A stretch of DNA of 16,300 bases from Muribaculaceae bacterium (GCA_009775375.1 VSPO01000076.1:1-16300), one strand, 5' to 3'; counted from the first letter of the stretch, positions 5,001 through 12,868 are shown. Made by a program: numbers and translations. Notes: generated from the letters alone by a model not told the origin.

Positions 5001-7445
5001 TCAGTTTACTTTCCATTCAATTACGCCGCCGCTTTCGCCGTCGCGAAGCTTGGCGGCCACCTTCAGAGCTGTGGTGCTGACGGGTTCAAACGAGACATGG
5101 TTGTATTTGTCTTTCTCCACTCCGAACGGGTCGGAGGTCTTCACGGGCATCCAGCGGTTGTTTTCATCTTTATAATAAAGAGCCCATTTTTCAGGAGTGC
5201 GATAATTGCCGTCGTAATGGTCGAAATCGAGCCAGTAGATGTCGACGCTGCTGACGGTCTGAGGCTGGTCGAAGGCATAGCAGACATTTTCGTCCGTACC
5301 CTTGCGAAGCCACCAATAATGATAAGGCTTGGAAGTGTCGTCGCTCGATTTAGGTTCCCACTGGTCGTTGTAGCCCCAGGCATACTGTAGATTCGAAGTG
5401 GCTGCAGGCGCGTCGGAATTGATATTGGTTGGCTCGGAATACATAGTGGCCTTGCTTGCCAGAGTCGGTTTTGGAGTAGCCACTGCCACGTCCTGAGATT
5501 CAGGTATCCATACTGCCATGTGATGGTTGCCGCGGTTGTTCCAGGTGCAATAAGGAATGGCCTTGAAATCGACCTCCACCACTTCTCCATCTGTAAGCTT
5601 CTTGGCTTTTCCGGAAAGGGTGACAACTCCGTTCAGCAACTCCGCTTCATATTTCTCGGCTATCTCAGTGCCATCGGGAATGAACTTGTCGAAGATTGTG
5701 CTGTCGGCCTGGTCGCATCCTTCGAGGCAATATACAATCGGGCCACGCTCGATGGCAAGCTTTCCGCGATTGTCCGCCACATTCTCATGAGCCTTTACAC
5801 GCTTCACCTCCATAGGCAACGACAATTCTACAACGTCGCCGGCCTTCCAAGTGCGGAGCACGGTGGCATACCCATCGCCTGTCATGACATCTGCTTTCTC
5901 GCCATTGACTCTTACCTCATAAGGTTGTGAAGTCTTTGAGGTGAAGGAATAGAGGTCGGTGGGAACCGGGGCATCCTGAGCCCAGCCCGGGATTCTCAGA
6001 CGGACGGCAAATTCTCCCTCCTTTTCGGGGTTTACCTCACATTTGACGATTCCTTTCCAGGGATATTCCGTGGTCTGGCGAATATTGACCTTGTTGTTAT
6101 CCGTCGCAATGTCGGCGCTGCTCTGCACATACATATTAATGAGCACATCGTCGGCCTGAGTGGCGTAGACGTAACCGGGGACACTTGCCACGAAGCGCGT
6201 CACGTTGCCCGGGCAACAGGCACACCCAAACCATTTCTGACGCTCGTGCTGACCCATAGATTCCAAAGGATTGTCGTAGAAGAAACGGTCGCCGGAGAGG
6301 GAAACGCCTGAAGGAACGCCATTATAAAGAGCACGCTCGTAGACATCGGCATATTTGGCGTCGCCCGAGGCGAGGAACATTCGATAGTTCCAATAGACAT
6401 TGGCGATTGATGCGCAGGTCTCGCAGTAGGCCGTATGATTGTTGAGCTCATAGTCAGGTCCGAAACCTTCGCCCTGTGCACGGCTTCCGATGCCGCCCGT
6501 GATATAAAGCTTGCGCGATGCCATATTGTCCCAGACACGGTCAAGAGCATTGAAATAGGAGGTGTCGTTGGTCAGGGAAGCCACATCCGCCACTCCGGAA
6601 TAGAAATAACCTGCCCTGACGGCATGACCCACGATTTCATCCTGCTTAGTCAGCGGGAGATGATCCTGCGAATAAGGGCTGGGCTTCCGGCCGTTGGAGA
6701 GGCGTCCGGCTTCGTCGCAGAAATATTTGGCCTGGTCGAGATATTTCTGATCGCCCGTGACCTTATACAACTTTGCCAAAGCCATCTCTATGATGGGATG
6801 GCCGGAGGGGTATTTGATCTGGTCTTCGCCGAGTCCGAAAGTCTTGCAGACAAGATCGGCGTTTTTGATAGCGACATCGAGGAGCGATCGTTTGCCCGTG
6901 GCACGGTAATGAGCCACGGCCGCCTCATAAAGATGGCCGGAGTTGTAAAGCTCATGGCTGTTGATTTTTTCCCATCGATGGGTTCCCCACCATCCGGAGA
7001 GGCGGTCGCATTTGTTGGTGACGCAGGTTGTGAGATAGCCGTCGGGTTCCTGGGCTGCGGCAATCAGATTTATGACGCTGTCGAGATAGTTGTCGAGATT
7101 TTTGTCGTATTCCACGGCAAGCGCATATGAGGCGCCCTCTATGATTTTGTAGGGGTCGGTGTCGTCGAAAGAGAAGTCTCCACGGTGCTCTCCTTTTTTA
7201 AGACCTCCGGCAATAGCGAAATTGTCAAAACGTCCGTTGTTTTCACATTCCTTGAATGCGGAAGGGATGGAGACTTTTCGGTTGACGTCGATACGAGGAG
7301 CCCAAAAGGAGTCGTCGATATGGACATTGGTAAACGCCACCTCTTTAATAGGAGCATCCGGAGCCTGATATTTCTTTTCGCCGGCGCAGGATATCATTCC
7401 TGTCACCAGGGCTCCACCAATCAAGATAATCTGGATTTGATTCAT
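5001..7445 (-). CDS. GH127 beta-L-arabinofuranosidase lipoprotein with C-terminal discoidin-like domain
   Basis: This 814-residue protein starts with a lipobox ending M-I-S-C20, so it should be a lipoprotein. Residues ~35-650 are a GH127 (DUF1680) enzyme, an (alpha/alpha)6 barrel with beta domains. The key residues of HypBA1 can be placed: E326 in GEGFGPDYE (acid/base, 16 residues before E342, as in HypBA1), E342 and C344 in CETCAS, and C410-C411 in FGCACCPGN, giving the Glu/Cys3 zinc site with a cysteine nucleophile. The family removes terminal beta-L-arabinofuranose, including from hydroxyproline-linked oligosaccharides of extensin. Residues ~665-814 look like an F5/8C (discoidin-like) carbohydrate-binding module, with SVDIYWLDFD and an ending on GVIEWKVN. 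It is first in an operon with the HExxH gene and divergent from GH97. Substrate linkage is inferred from the family. Confidence 0.92.
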   Translation of the reverse strand: MNQIQIILIGGALVTGMISCAGEKKYQAPDAPIKEVAFTNVHIDDSFWAPRIDVNRKVSIPSAFKECENNGRFDNFAIAGGLKKGEHRGDFSFDDTDPYKIIEGASYALAVEYDKNLDNYLDSVINLIAAAQEPDGYLTTCVTNKCDRLSGWWGTHRWEKINSHELYNSGHLYEAAVAHYRATGKRSLLDVAIKNADLVCKTFGLGEDQIKYPSGHPIIEMALAKLYKVTGDQKYLDQAKYFCDEAGRLSNGRKPSPYSQDHLPLTKQDEIVGHAVRAGYFYSGVADVASLTNDTSYFNALDRVWDNMASRKLYITGGIGSRAQGEGFGPDYELNNHTAYCETCASIANVYWNYRMFLASGDAKYADVYERALYNGVPSGVSLSGDRFFYDNPLESMGQHERQKWFGCACCPGNVTRFVASVPGYVYATQADDVLINMYVQSSADIATDNNKVNIRQTTEYPWKGIVKCEVNPEKEGEFAVRLRIPGWAQDAPVPTDLYSFTSKTSQPYEVRVNGEKADVMTGDGYATVLRTWKAGDVVELSLPMEVKRVKAHENVADNRGKLAIERGPIVYCLEGCDQADSTIFDKFIPDGTEIAEKYEAELLNGVVTLSGKAKKLTDGEVVEVDFKAIPYCTWNNRGNHHMAVWIPESQDVAVATPKPTLASKATMYSEPTNINSDAPAATSNLQYAWGYNDQWEPKSSDDTSKPYHYWWLRKGTDENVCYAFDQPQTVSSVDIYWLDFDHYDGNYRTPEKWALYYKDENNRWMPVKTSDPFGVEKDKYNHVSFEPVSTTALKVAAKLRDGESGGVIEWKVN

Positions 7446-7535
7446 ATGGGTAAAGGTTAGTTGGTTTATCGTTTTTATCGAAAGCCCCGGAATTTCTCAG
7501 GGATACCTTTAAAACCTCACGAGAATTTCGATGTG

Positions 7536-7543
7536 CAAAAATA
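7536..7543 (-). promoter_or_regulatory. -7 box of the GH127 operon promoter
   Basis: The minus strand reads TATTTTTG here, a full TAnnTTTG match. No TTTG or TTG occurs at the proper -33 distance (around 7563-7566). The predicted start is near 7530, giving a leader of about 85 nt. A good -7 box without a -33 box suggests dependence on an activator. The boxes at 7570-7583 and 7591-7604 would then centre near -46 and -67, where an AraC-type activator usually binds. Confidence 0.5.
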
Positions 7544-7569
7544 GCACTAAATGATATTATGCGGGAGTA

Positions 7570-7657
7570 AAAATCGTCTAAAAAAATGGCAAAATCGTCT
7601 AAAATTCGATATACAGCTTAAGTTAGACCAATTTACAAGATTGTTAGACGATTTTGC
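7570..7657. promoter_or_regulatory. Four-box operator array in the divergent GH127/GH97 control region
   Basis: AAAATCGTCTAAAA occurs twice as an exact 14-base direct repeat at 7570-7583 and 7591-7604, 21 bp apart. Two reverse-orientation boxes follow: GTTAGACCAATTT (7622-7634) and GTTAGACGATTTT (7643-7655), matching each other at 11 of 13 positions and again 21 bp apart. The 14 bases at 7644-7657 are the exact reverse complement of 7589-7602. The GTCTAA/TTAGAC cores are spaced 21, 26 and 21 bp, symmetric about 7612. Direct half-sites 21 bp apart are the classical arrangement for AraC-type regulators, a domain that Bacteroidota hybrid two-component sensors also carry. The regulator is not in this window. 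Confidence 0.7.
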
Positions 7658-7680
7658 AAATGACGGGAAAGCAATAGTCG

Positions 7681-7740
7681 CTAACGGACTTAGCGCAGAC
7701 TCGACCTTTAACGCGGACTCGACGCGGACGGGGAGGGATT
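7681..7740. repeat. GC-rich GGACTCG-type repeat fragment
   Basis: This stretch reads AGCGCAGACTCGACC, then ACGCGGACTCGACGCGGACGG and GGGAGGGA. The internal near-repeat GCG-RGACTCGAC is present twice. It shares the GCGGACTCG core and a G-rich tail with the opening of the repeats at 1458 and 1520, and it differs sharply from the AT-rich sequence on both sides. It lies between the operator array and the GH97 promoter. The match is short, so family membership is tentative. Confidence 0.45.
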
Positions 7741-7796
7741 GGATGATTTTGATATTTTTTTGTACGATTTTGGCAATGGTTTTCTGAAATTCGGCT

Positions 7797-7804
7797 TACC
7801 TTTG
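7797..7804 (+). promoter_or_regulatory. -7 box of the GH97 promoter
   Basis: TACCTTTG matches TAnnTTTG. No clear TTTG lies 19-21 nt upstream (the bases there read CAATGG), so, as for GH127, the promoter appears to need an activator. The predicted start is near 7811. That leaves a leader of about 16 nt to the ATG at 7827, or about 34 nt to the ATG at 7845. Confidence 0.55.
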
Positions 7805-7826
7805 CATATCTCCTCAAAATCTAATC

Positions 7827-9824
7827 ATGTCACCTATCTTTACAATGAAAAGATTACTTCCTATCATCATCGCCGGGACCTCTTCAATAATCCCGCTGAC
7901 GGCATCCGCCAAGTCTGCCACCCTGTTTTCGCCGGACAAAGACATTACCGTTGTTCTTGAGGACGGCTCCAACGGTCTGCCTCTCCTTAATATCTCCCTG
8001 CCGAAAAAACAGATCCTGACAGACTCTGAAATCGGACTTAATATTAAAGGACGCAAACAGCCTTTGAAAATAAAGTCGGTCAAGAGCAAGAAAAACGTGA
8101 AAGAGGATATCAAGGCTCCGTTTCATCACACGCCTGAATTCTCCGTGGAGTATAATGAGATGGCAGCCGACCTTGGCGACGGTCTGCGACTGACGATACG
8201 CGCCTTCAACGACGGCGTGGCATATCGTTTCTCCACTGACAAGAAAGGGGAAACCGTCATTCTGAATGAGACGGCCAACTACACGCTTGCCGACAATCCG
8301 CAACTCTATCTCCCTTTCTCCACCAACGACAAGAAGCCGGAAGCAATGGCTTTCCAAAACTTCTACACCAAGACCGCTCTTGAAAGCGCTCCCGACAAAC
8401 TTGCATTCCTTCCCGTGGCCGCCGACAACAAGAGCGGAATCAAGACCGTCATACTTGAATCCGATCTTGAGTCATATCCGGGCATGTTCCTTAAGGCCGA
8501 CAGCGTTAAGGGAAGTCTTAACGGCGTCTTCGCTAAATATCCCAAAGCTTTTGAACAAAATGCATGGAGACAACAGAAATACGTGACCGCCACTGAGGAT
8601 TTCATAGCCAAATCCGAGGGGAAAAGAGATTATCCCTGGCGCATTTTCTCAATTACGGCCGACGACACCGAGATGCCGACTTCAAATCTCGTCTATGCCC
8701 TTGCCAAACCATCGAAAATCTCCGACACTTCTTGGATCAAGCCGGGGAAGGTGGCATGGGACTGGTGGAACGACTGGGGACTACGCGGCGTAGACTTCAA
8801 AGCGGGAATCAACACGGAGACCTACAAACATTATATCGATTTCGCATCGGAAAACGGAATCGAATATATCGTGCTCGACGAAGGATGGTATGACCCCAAG
8901 AGCGGCGACATGCTGACCGTGGTCGACGACATCGACCTGCCGGAGATAATCCGATATGGAAAGGAGAAGAATGTAGACATAGTGCTTTGGACCGTCTTCA
9001 ACGTTCTCGACAGCCAGCTTGCCGAGGCATGCAAGAAGTATTCCGAAATGGGAGTTAAGGGATTTAAGGTAGACTTTCTCGACAGGGATGACCAGGAGGG
9101 AGTTGAGATGGTCAAAAGGATCGCGCAGGCCTGTGCCGACAATAAGCTCGCGCTTGACCTCCATGGCATCTACAAGCCCCACGGGCTCAACCGTGAATAT
9201 CCCAATATCATCAACTATGAGGCTGTGTTCGGCATGGAGGAGATGAAATGGAGCGACCCGTCGGTCGACATGCCTCTCTATGACGTCACATTCCCTTACA
9301 TCAGGATGATGGCCGGCCCTGTGGACTACACTCCAGGAGCAATGCGCAACGCTTCTAAGGTCGATTGGAAAGCTATCTACTACAACCCGATGAGCCAGGG
9401 GACGCGAGCCCATCAGACTGCATCTTACATCGTGGTGGATTCCCCGTTCACTATGCTTGCCGATTCGCCATCGCTCTACCGCAAGAATCAGGACTGGGTG
9501 GATTTCGTGACCCCGATCCCGACCGTATTCGACGCCACCGACGTCATCGACGGAACTCTTGGAGAATATATCGTCACCATGAGAGAGAAAGACGGCAAAT
9601 ATTATGTAGGCGGTCTGACGAACTGGGACGCACGCGACTACGACCTCTCTTTCTCCTTCCTCCCGGAAGGGAAATACACGGCAACCATCCTTACGGACGG
9701 AGTCAACGCAGCCAAGGAAGCCGACGACTATAAAATATCGACTTCAACAGTAGACAAAGATTCAAAGATGAAGGTCAGAATGGCCCCCGGCGGCGGCTTC
9801 GCCATCCGCATAGAGCCGAAATGA
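7827..9824 (+). CDS. GH97 glycoside hydrolase, probable retaining alpha-galactosidase type
   Basis: The 665-residue protein has the GH97 layout: an N-terminal beta-sandwich (~30-295), a TIM barrel (~300-560) and a C-terminal beta domain (~565-665). A signal peptide ends TASA-KSATL. The ATG at 7845 (MKRLLPIIIAG) gives a more typical signal peptide than the ATG at 7827. Barrel motifs include WDWWNDWG (311-318), IVLDEGW (348-354), KVDFLDRDDQ (414-423) and NYEAVFGMEE (463-472). GH97 splits into inverting alpha-glucosidases such as SusB, which lack the nucleophile, and retaining alpha-galactosidases with an aspartate there. D419 in FLDRDD fits the second group, with E465 or E471 as candidate acid/base. 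It is probably periplasmic, removing terminal alpha-galactose. Substrate is inferred from one motif, so a relative with other specificity is possible. It is divergent from GH127 and shares the control region. Confidence 0.88.
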   Translation: MSPIFTMKRLLPIIIAGTSSIIPLTASAKSATLFSPDKDITVVLEDGSNGLPLLNISLPKKQILTDSEIGLNIKGRKQPLKIKSVKSKKNVKEDIKAPFHHTPEFSVEYNEMAADLGDGLRLTIRAFNDGVAYRFSTDKKGETVILNETANYTLADNPQLYLPFSTNDKKPEAMAFQNFYTKTALESAPDKLAFLPVAADNKSGIKTVILESDLESYPGMFLKADSVKGSLNGVFAKYPKAFEQNAWRQQKYVTATEDFIAKSEGKRDYPWRIFSITADDTEMPTSNLVYALAKPSKISDTSWIKPGKVAWDWWNDWGLRGVDFKAGINTETYKHYIDFASENGIEYIVLDEGWYDPKSGDMLTVVDDIDLPEIIRYGKEKNVDIVLWTVFNVLDSQLAEACKKYSEMGVKGFKVDFLDRDDQEGVEMVKRIAQACADNKLALDLHGIYKPHGLNREYPNIINYEAVFGMEEMKWSDPSVDMPLYDVTFPYIRMMAGPVDYTPGAMRNASKVDWKAIYYNPMSQGTRAHQTASYIVVDSPFTMLADSPSLYRKNQDWVDFVTPIPTVFDATDVIDGTLGEYIVTMREKDGKYYVGGLTNWDARDYDLSFSFLPEGKYTATILTDGVNAAKEADDYKISTSTVDKDSKMKVRMAPGGGFAIRIEPK

Positions 9825-9863
9825 CAATTCCGCAGAATCTCCACACTATGAGTATCTAAGAAA

Positions 9864-9901
9864 CCCGGCCCGGTGAATAATTCTCGATTCACCGGACCGG
9901 G
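9864..9901. terminator. Bidirectional terminator between convergent GH97 and lipoprotein genes
   Basis: CCCGGCCCGGTGAAT (9864-9878) pairs with ATTCACCGGACCGGG (9887-9901): a 15-bp stem with one C/A mismatch and an 8-nt loop. The plus side is followed by CCTTATTGCATT, and the minus side by TTTCTTAG, so both tracts are weak but T-containing. It lies 39 nt after the GH97 stop and 10 nt beyond the end of the convergent lipoprotein gene. Confidence 0.8.
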
Positions 9902-9911
9902 CCTTATTGCA

Positions 9912-10424
9912 TTATTTGTTTTTGTGAATCGTAGCGCTGATCTTTTCCATCACTTCCAGAGGTGTGCCCGTAGACATTGGGGTTGACTCAAATCCTATCG
10001 ACACTTTGTGTTTGTTCTTCTCGAAGCTCAAAGTGTAGATGGTGCTATCGGTGGAGATAGTGACGGGAAGGTCGTTTACGTCAACTGCGTTGAATCTTCC
10101 GCTGTCGCCCTTCTCAAAGGGGGTCTTGAGAACGATCTTGTAGTCGATTTTCGCACGGTTGCCGTTCTCATAAACATACATGCCCGACTGCTCGGGGCTC
10201 AGGGATATCAGCAGACGACCATCGAAGCGGCCTTTGCGACCCTTCTCTCCGACTATGTCATAATCCACTGCACGGTATTGACCGCTCTCCACAGGTTGCG
10301 AAGCCTGAAAGGCCTGCATGTCGACTTGAGCAGTTTCCTTCTCTTCGGAAGCAGCCTTGTTGCCTCCACATGATGACAGCGCGAGCGCAACGGCCGCCAT
10401 CGTAAAAAAAGCCTTGATTTTCAT
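9912..10424 (-). CDS. Small lipoprotein of unknown function
   Basis: This 170-residue protein begins MKIKAFFTMAAVALALSSC, with lipobox L-S-S-C19 followed by GGN, so it should be lipidated. A polar linker (residues 20-45) leads to a compact, probably all-beta region with YDIVGEKGRKGRFDGRLLISL, FEKGDSGRFNAVDVNDLPVTIS and a final basic HKNK. I do not recognise the family. The strand pattern resembles small periplasmic lipoproteins that report or bind at the envelope, but no function can be assigned. It stands alone, divergent from luxS, with its own possible promoter at 10507-10514 and a shared terminator with GH97 downstream. Confidence 0.8.
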   Translation of the reverse strand: MKIKAFFTMAAVALALSSCGGNKAASEEKETAQVDMQAFQASQPVESGQYRAVDYDIVGEKGRKGRFDGRLLISLSPEQSGMYVYENGNRAKIDYKIVLKTPFEKGDSGRFNAVDVNDLPVTISTDSTIYTLSFEKNKHKVSIGFESTPMSTGTPLEVMEKISATIHKNK

Positions 10425-10506
10425 CTTTACTCGTTTTATGATTTGACGTTATCTCTTTGAAGCCGCCCTGCCGGAGTCGAGATTCCCCGGAAAGCATTCT
10501 CCGACA

Positions 10507-10514
10507 CAAAATTA
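10507..10514 (-). promoter_or_regulatory. Possible -7 box for the small lipoprotein gene
   Basis: The minus strand reads TAATTTTG, a TAnnTTTG match, about 83 nt upstream of the ATG at 10424. No convincing -33 TTTG is seen 19-21 nt further upstream, so support is moderate. Confidence 0.4.
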
Positions 10515-10558
10515 ATCAAAATCGCGATAATATTGCATATCTTACGAAAAAAAAGAAG

Positions 10559-10566
10559 TAACTTTG
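10559..10566 (+). promoter_or_regulatory. luxS promoter, -7 box
   Basis: TAACTTTG matches TAnnTTTG. The nearest upstream TTG is at 10533-10535, giving a 23-nt spacer, slightly longer than usual. The predicted start near 10573 gives a leader of about 46 nt. Confidence 0.55.
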
Positions 10567-10618
10567 CCGGAAGTTGTGGAACCAACCATGACATACGACA
10601 CATAAACACGAAACGGCA

Positions 10619-11101
10619 ATGAAAAAAATAGCAAGCTTCACAATCGACCACGAGCGTCTGCTCAGAGGAATTTACGTATCCCGGATAGACACGACACCCT
10701 CCGGCGACAGAATCACCACTTTCGATATCCGAATGACCGAACCCAACCGCGAAGCGGCCTTATCTCCGCAGGCACTACATACCATCGAACATCTTGCCGC
10801 CACCTATCTAAGGAATGACCAGAAATGGGCCGACAAGATAGTATATTGGGGGCCAATGGGCTGTTGCACCGGTTCCTACCTGCTGATGCAGGGAGAATTG
10901 ACTCCTGACGATATACTGCCTTTGATGAGACGGATGTTTGAGTTCATCTCTAATTTCGAAGGGGAAATTCCCGGAGCATCAGCGCGGGATTGCGGCAATT
11001 ATACGTTCAACGACCTTCCCTCCGCCCGCGATGCCGCACGGAAATATCTGACGGAAGTGCTCGACAACATTTCCGAGGAAAACATGAATTATCCGGCTTG
11101 A
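10619..11101 (+). CDS. luxS: S-ribosylhomocysteine lyase LuxS
   Basis: The 160-residue protein matches LuxS along its whole length. H54-T-I-E57-H58 supplies two metal histidines and the catalytic glutamate. GPMGCCTGSYLL holds the catalytic cysteine (C82 or C83), and ARDC125GNY gives the third metal ligand. The enzyme cleaves S-ribosylhomocysteine to homocysteine and DPD, the precursor of autoinducer-2, as part of the activated methyl cycle; it is a cytosolic homodimer. It is a single-gene unit with its own promoter. The ATG at 10619 places the first conserved element (SFTIDHERLLRGIYVSR) at the expected position. No methionine-cycle partner gene (such as pfs) is adjacent. It converges on the exporter gene, with 38 nt between the stops and no convincing hairpin there. 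Confidence 0.97.
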   Translation: MKKIASFTIDHERLLRGIYVSRIDTTPSGDRITTFDIRMTEPNREAALSPQALHTIEHLAATYLRNDQKWADKIVYWGPMGCCTGSYLLMQGELTPDDILPLMRRMFEFISNFEGEIPGASARDCGNYTFNDLPSARDAARKYLTEVLDNISEENMNYPA

Positions 11102-11139
11102 CCGGCAATTCATACACATTCCTTTTCATCATTGGGCGG

Positions 11140-12369
11140 TCATTCCGTTTTATTATCTTTTCGGGCATAGCCGATAACAGCGGCCACCAGAGCGAGCAAC
11201 GCGCAACCACACATGATGCAGCCGGAAGTCAGGATCATATCTCCAAGCCCGACAAGGGGAGACACAATCCCGCCGAATGCAAAGCCGGATGCTCCAAGCA
11301 CTGCCGAGGCGGCGCCCACATAGCCCTTGCCTTCAGTCATGCCGAGAGTCGTGCCGGAAGGGAATATGAATCCCAGCGAAAACATCACCATAAACATCAA
11401 GCCCTCGTAGACCAAGAATGAATCCTCAGTCAGCGCCGCCACAATCTGCAGGGCTGAGAATATTGTCATCCCCGCCGTGCTGAAAAGCGCGGCGGTCTTC
11501 ATTTTCTTGAATTTCATGGTCAAGCCCGAACCGACGGCACATCCAATGGCATTAATCGCAAAAAACAATGCAAAATGAAACTCTGAAAAGCCAAAATGAT
11601 CTTGCATGATGAAGGATGCGGAGGATATATATGAAAACAGGACCCCGTAGGAAATGCCGAACATAGCGGCATAAAGGCAAAACCAAGGTCGTCGGAAAAG
11701 CTCGGCAAATCCTCCAGCCACTTTCAGATAACCGCCCTTTATCCTATTCTCCACAGGGAGCGACTCCCGAAACAGAACGCACCCCACAGCCAACATGACT
11801 CCGATTGCAAGCAATATCAAGAAAATCCCTTTCCAACCGATTGCCCCGGCAACCATGCCACCTATGACCGGAGCCACAACCGGAGCTATGCCATTGATCG
11901 ACCCTACAATTGCAAGCGTCTTAGCCAATTCCCGTCCGCTATAGCAATCTGTTGCAACAGATCTTGACAATACTATGCCTCCCGAACCTCCAAGTCCCTG
12001 AAGAAACCGACAAACATTGAAGAAATCGATAGTAGGGGAAAATATACTCGCAACGGTGGCAAGACAGAAAAGCAGAAGGGATGCAAACAAGACAGGCCTA
12101 CGACCATACTTGTCGCTTACCGGGCCGAAAATGATCTGACCCACCGCAACGCCGAGCACTCCCGCCGTCAAGCCGAGTTGCACCATCGAAGCGTTGGTGT
12201 GGAATATCTCTGCCATGGAGGGCAACGTAGGGAGATAGAAATCCGTGATAAACGGTCCGAATGCCGACAGCGCCCCAAGAAATACCATTAAAAACATATA
12301 ATAGCGTTTCCCAAAGCCTTGAGCAGAATTCTCCGCACCAATCTCTAAATGTCTTGACTCAACCTTCAT
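11140..12369 (-). CDS. Bcr/CflA-type MFS drug exporter
   Basis: This is a multi-spanning inner-membrane protein of the major facilitator superfamily, with about 12 hydrophobic segments. The first-half signature GPVSDKYGRRP is the loop 2-3 MFS motif A. FGPFITDFYLPTLPSMAEIF at the first periplasmic loop and RFLQGLGGSGGIVLSRS are typical of Bcr/CflA drug-proton antiporters (bicyclomycin and chloramphenicol resistance type). I place the start at the ATG at 12369 (409 residues), which overlaps the Nudix stop by 11 nt. A longer frame from 12399 would add 10 residues inside the Nudix gene. The substrate cannot be told from sequence; multidrug or metabolite export is the family default. It is cotranscribed with the Nudix gene. 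Confidence 0.88.
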   Translation of the reverse strand: MKVESRHLEIGAENSAQGFGKRYYMFLMVFLGALSAFGPFITDFYLPTLPSMAEIFHTNASMVQLGLTAGVLGVAVGQIIFGPVSDKYGRRPVLFASLLLFCLATVASIFSPTIDFFNVCRFLQGLGGSGGIVLSRSVATDCYSGRELAKTLAIVGSINGIAPVVAPVIGGMVAGAIGWKGIFLILLAIGVMLAVGCVLFRESLPVENRIKGGYLKVAGGFAELFRRPWFCLYAAMFGISYGVLFSYISSASFIMQDHFGFSEFHFALFFAINAIGCAVGSGLTMKFKKMKTAALFSTAGMTIFSALQIVAALTEDSFLVYEGLMFMVMFSLGFIFPSGTTLGMTEGKGYVGAASAVLGASGFAFGGIVSPLVGLGDMILTSGCIMCGCALLALVAAVIGYARKDNKTE

Positions 12370-12868
12370 TGCAAAACAATCTTTTAAATTCACCTTCAAA
12401 ATTGGGGGTAAAAATCTCCTTGCCTATTGATGATACGATCTCATCAATGTCCCAAAATCTGCCTCCGTCGAGTTCTTCCGATGGCCGGGGTGGTTCACTT
12501 ACCATGGTCTTATACGCATTGACCAATTCCCTCTCTCTTGAAGACTCGAAAACATAGCTTGACAGATACTCAGGAGAAAAACCGACAATGCCCAATTCTT
12601 CACGAGCCTCCCTCTGCAAGGCATCCTCTACTGATTCTCCGAAATCCACGTGGCCGCCGACGGCAGTGTCCCACTTTCCAGGCTGTATGTCTTTCCAATC
12701 AGGACGTTTCTGAAGATAGAGACGTCCTTGAGAATCGAAAACATGAAGATGCACGACAGGATGCAGCAAATTCGACCCGCCATGACATTCTCCTCGGGTG
12801 GCACTTCCGACCACATTGCCATTCTCATCCACTATCGGGAACAACTCCCTGGAATTATCACCTTTCAT
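12359..12868 (-). CDS. Nudix hydrolase (YfcD/IPP-isomerase-like subgroup)
   Basis: The 169-residue protein carries a complete Nudix box: G72-x5-E78-x7-R86-E87-x2-E90-E91-L-G93-I, which binds the divalent metal that cleaves nucleoside-diphosphate-linked substrates. The N-terminal part (ELFPIVDENGNVVGSATRGECH, then HLHVFDSQGRLYLQKRP and KWDTAVGGHV) resembles the YfcD/isopentenyl-diphosphate isomerase-like branch. The true substrate is unknown. The start ATG at 12868 is followed by a good Nudix N-terminus. The 3' end overlaps the exporter gene, so translation is probably coupled. No consensus promoter is seen upstream in the 330-nt gap. Confidence 0.88.
   Translation of the reverse strand: MKGDNSRELFPIVDENGNVVGSATRGECHGGSNLLHPVVHLHVFDSQGRLYLQKRPDWKDIQPGKWDTAVGGHVDFGESVEDALQREAREELGIVGFSPEYLSSYVFESSRERELVNAYKTMVSEPPRPSEELDGGRFWDIDEIVSSIGKEIFTPNFEGEFKRLFCNEG

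Noticed and set aside
6435..7130. 231-codon plus-strand open frame opposite GH127
   Set aside because: It lies wholly within a GH127 gene with intact catalytic residues and shows no family features of its own.
7551..7960. Short open frames across the GH127/GH97 gap
   Set aside because: They cover the operator array and the promoter, have no domain, and the second overlaps the GH97 signal peptide in another frame.
9365..9733. 122-codon plus-strand frame inside GH97, rich in R and H
   Set aside because: Out-of-frame translation of a GC-rich gene; arginine-rich composition is typical of such shadows.
11090..11139. Possible terminator between luxS and the exporter
   Set aside because: Only CCGG-cttga-CCGG can pair and there is no T-tract, so I could not support a terminator.
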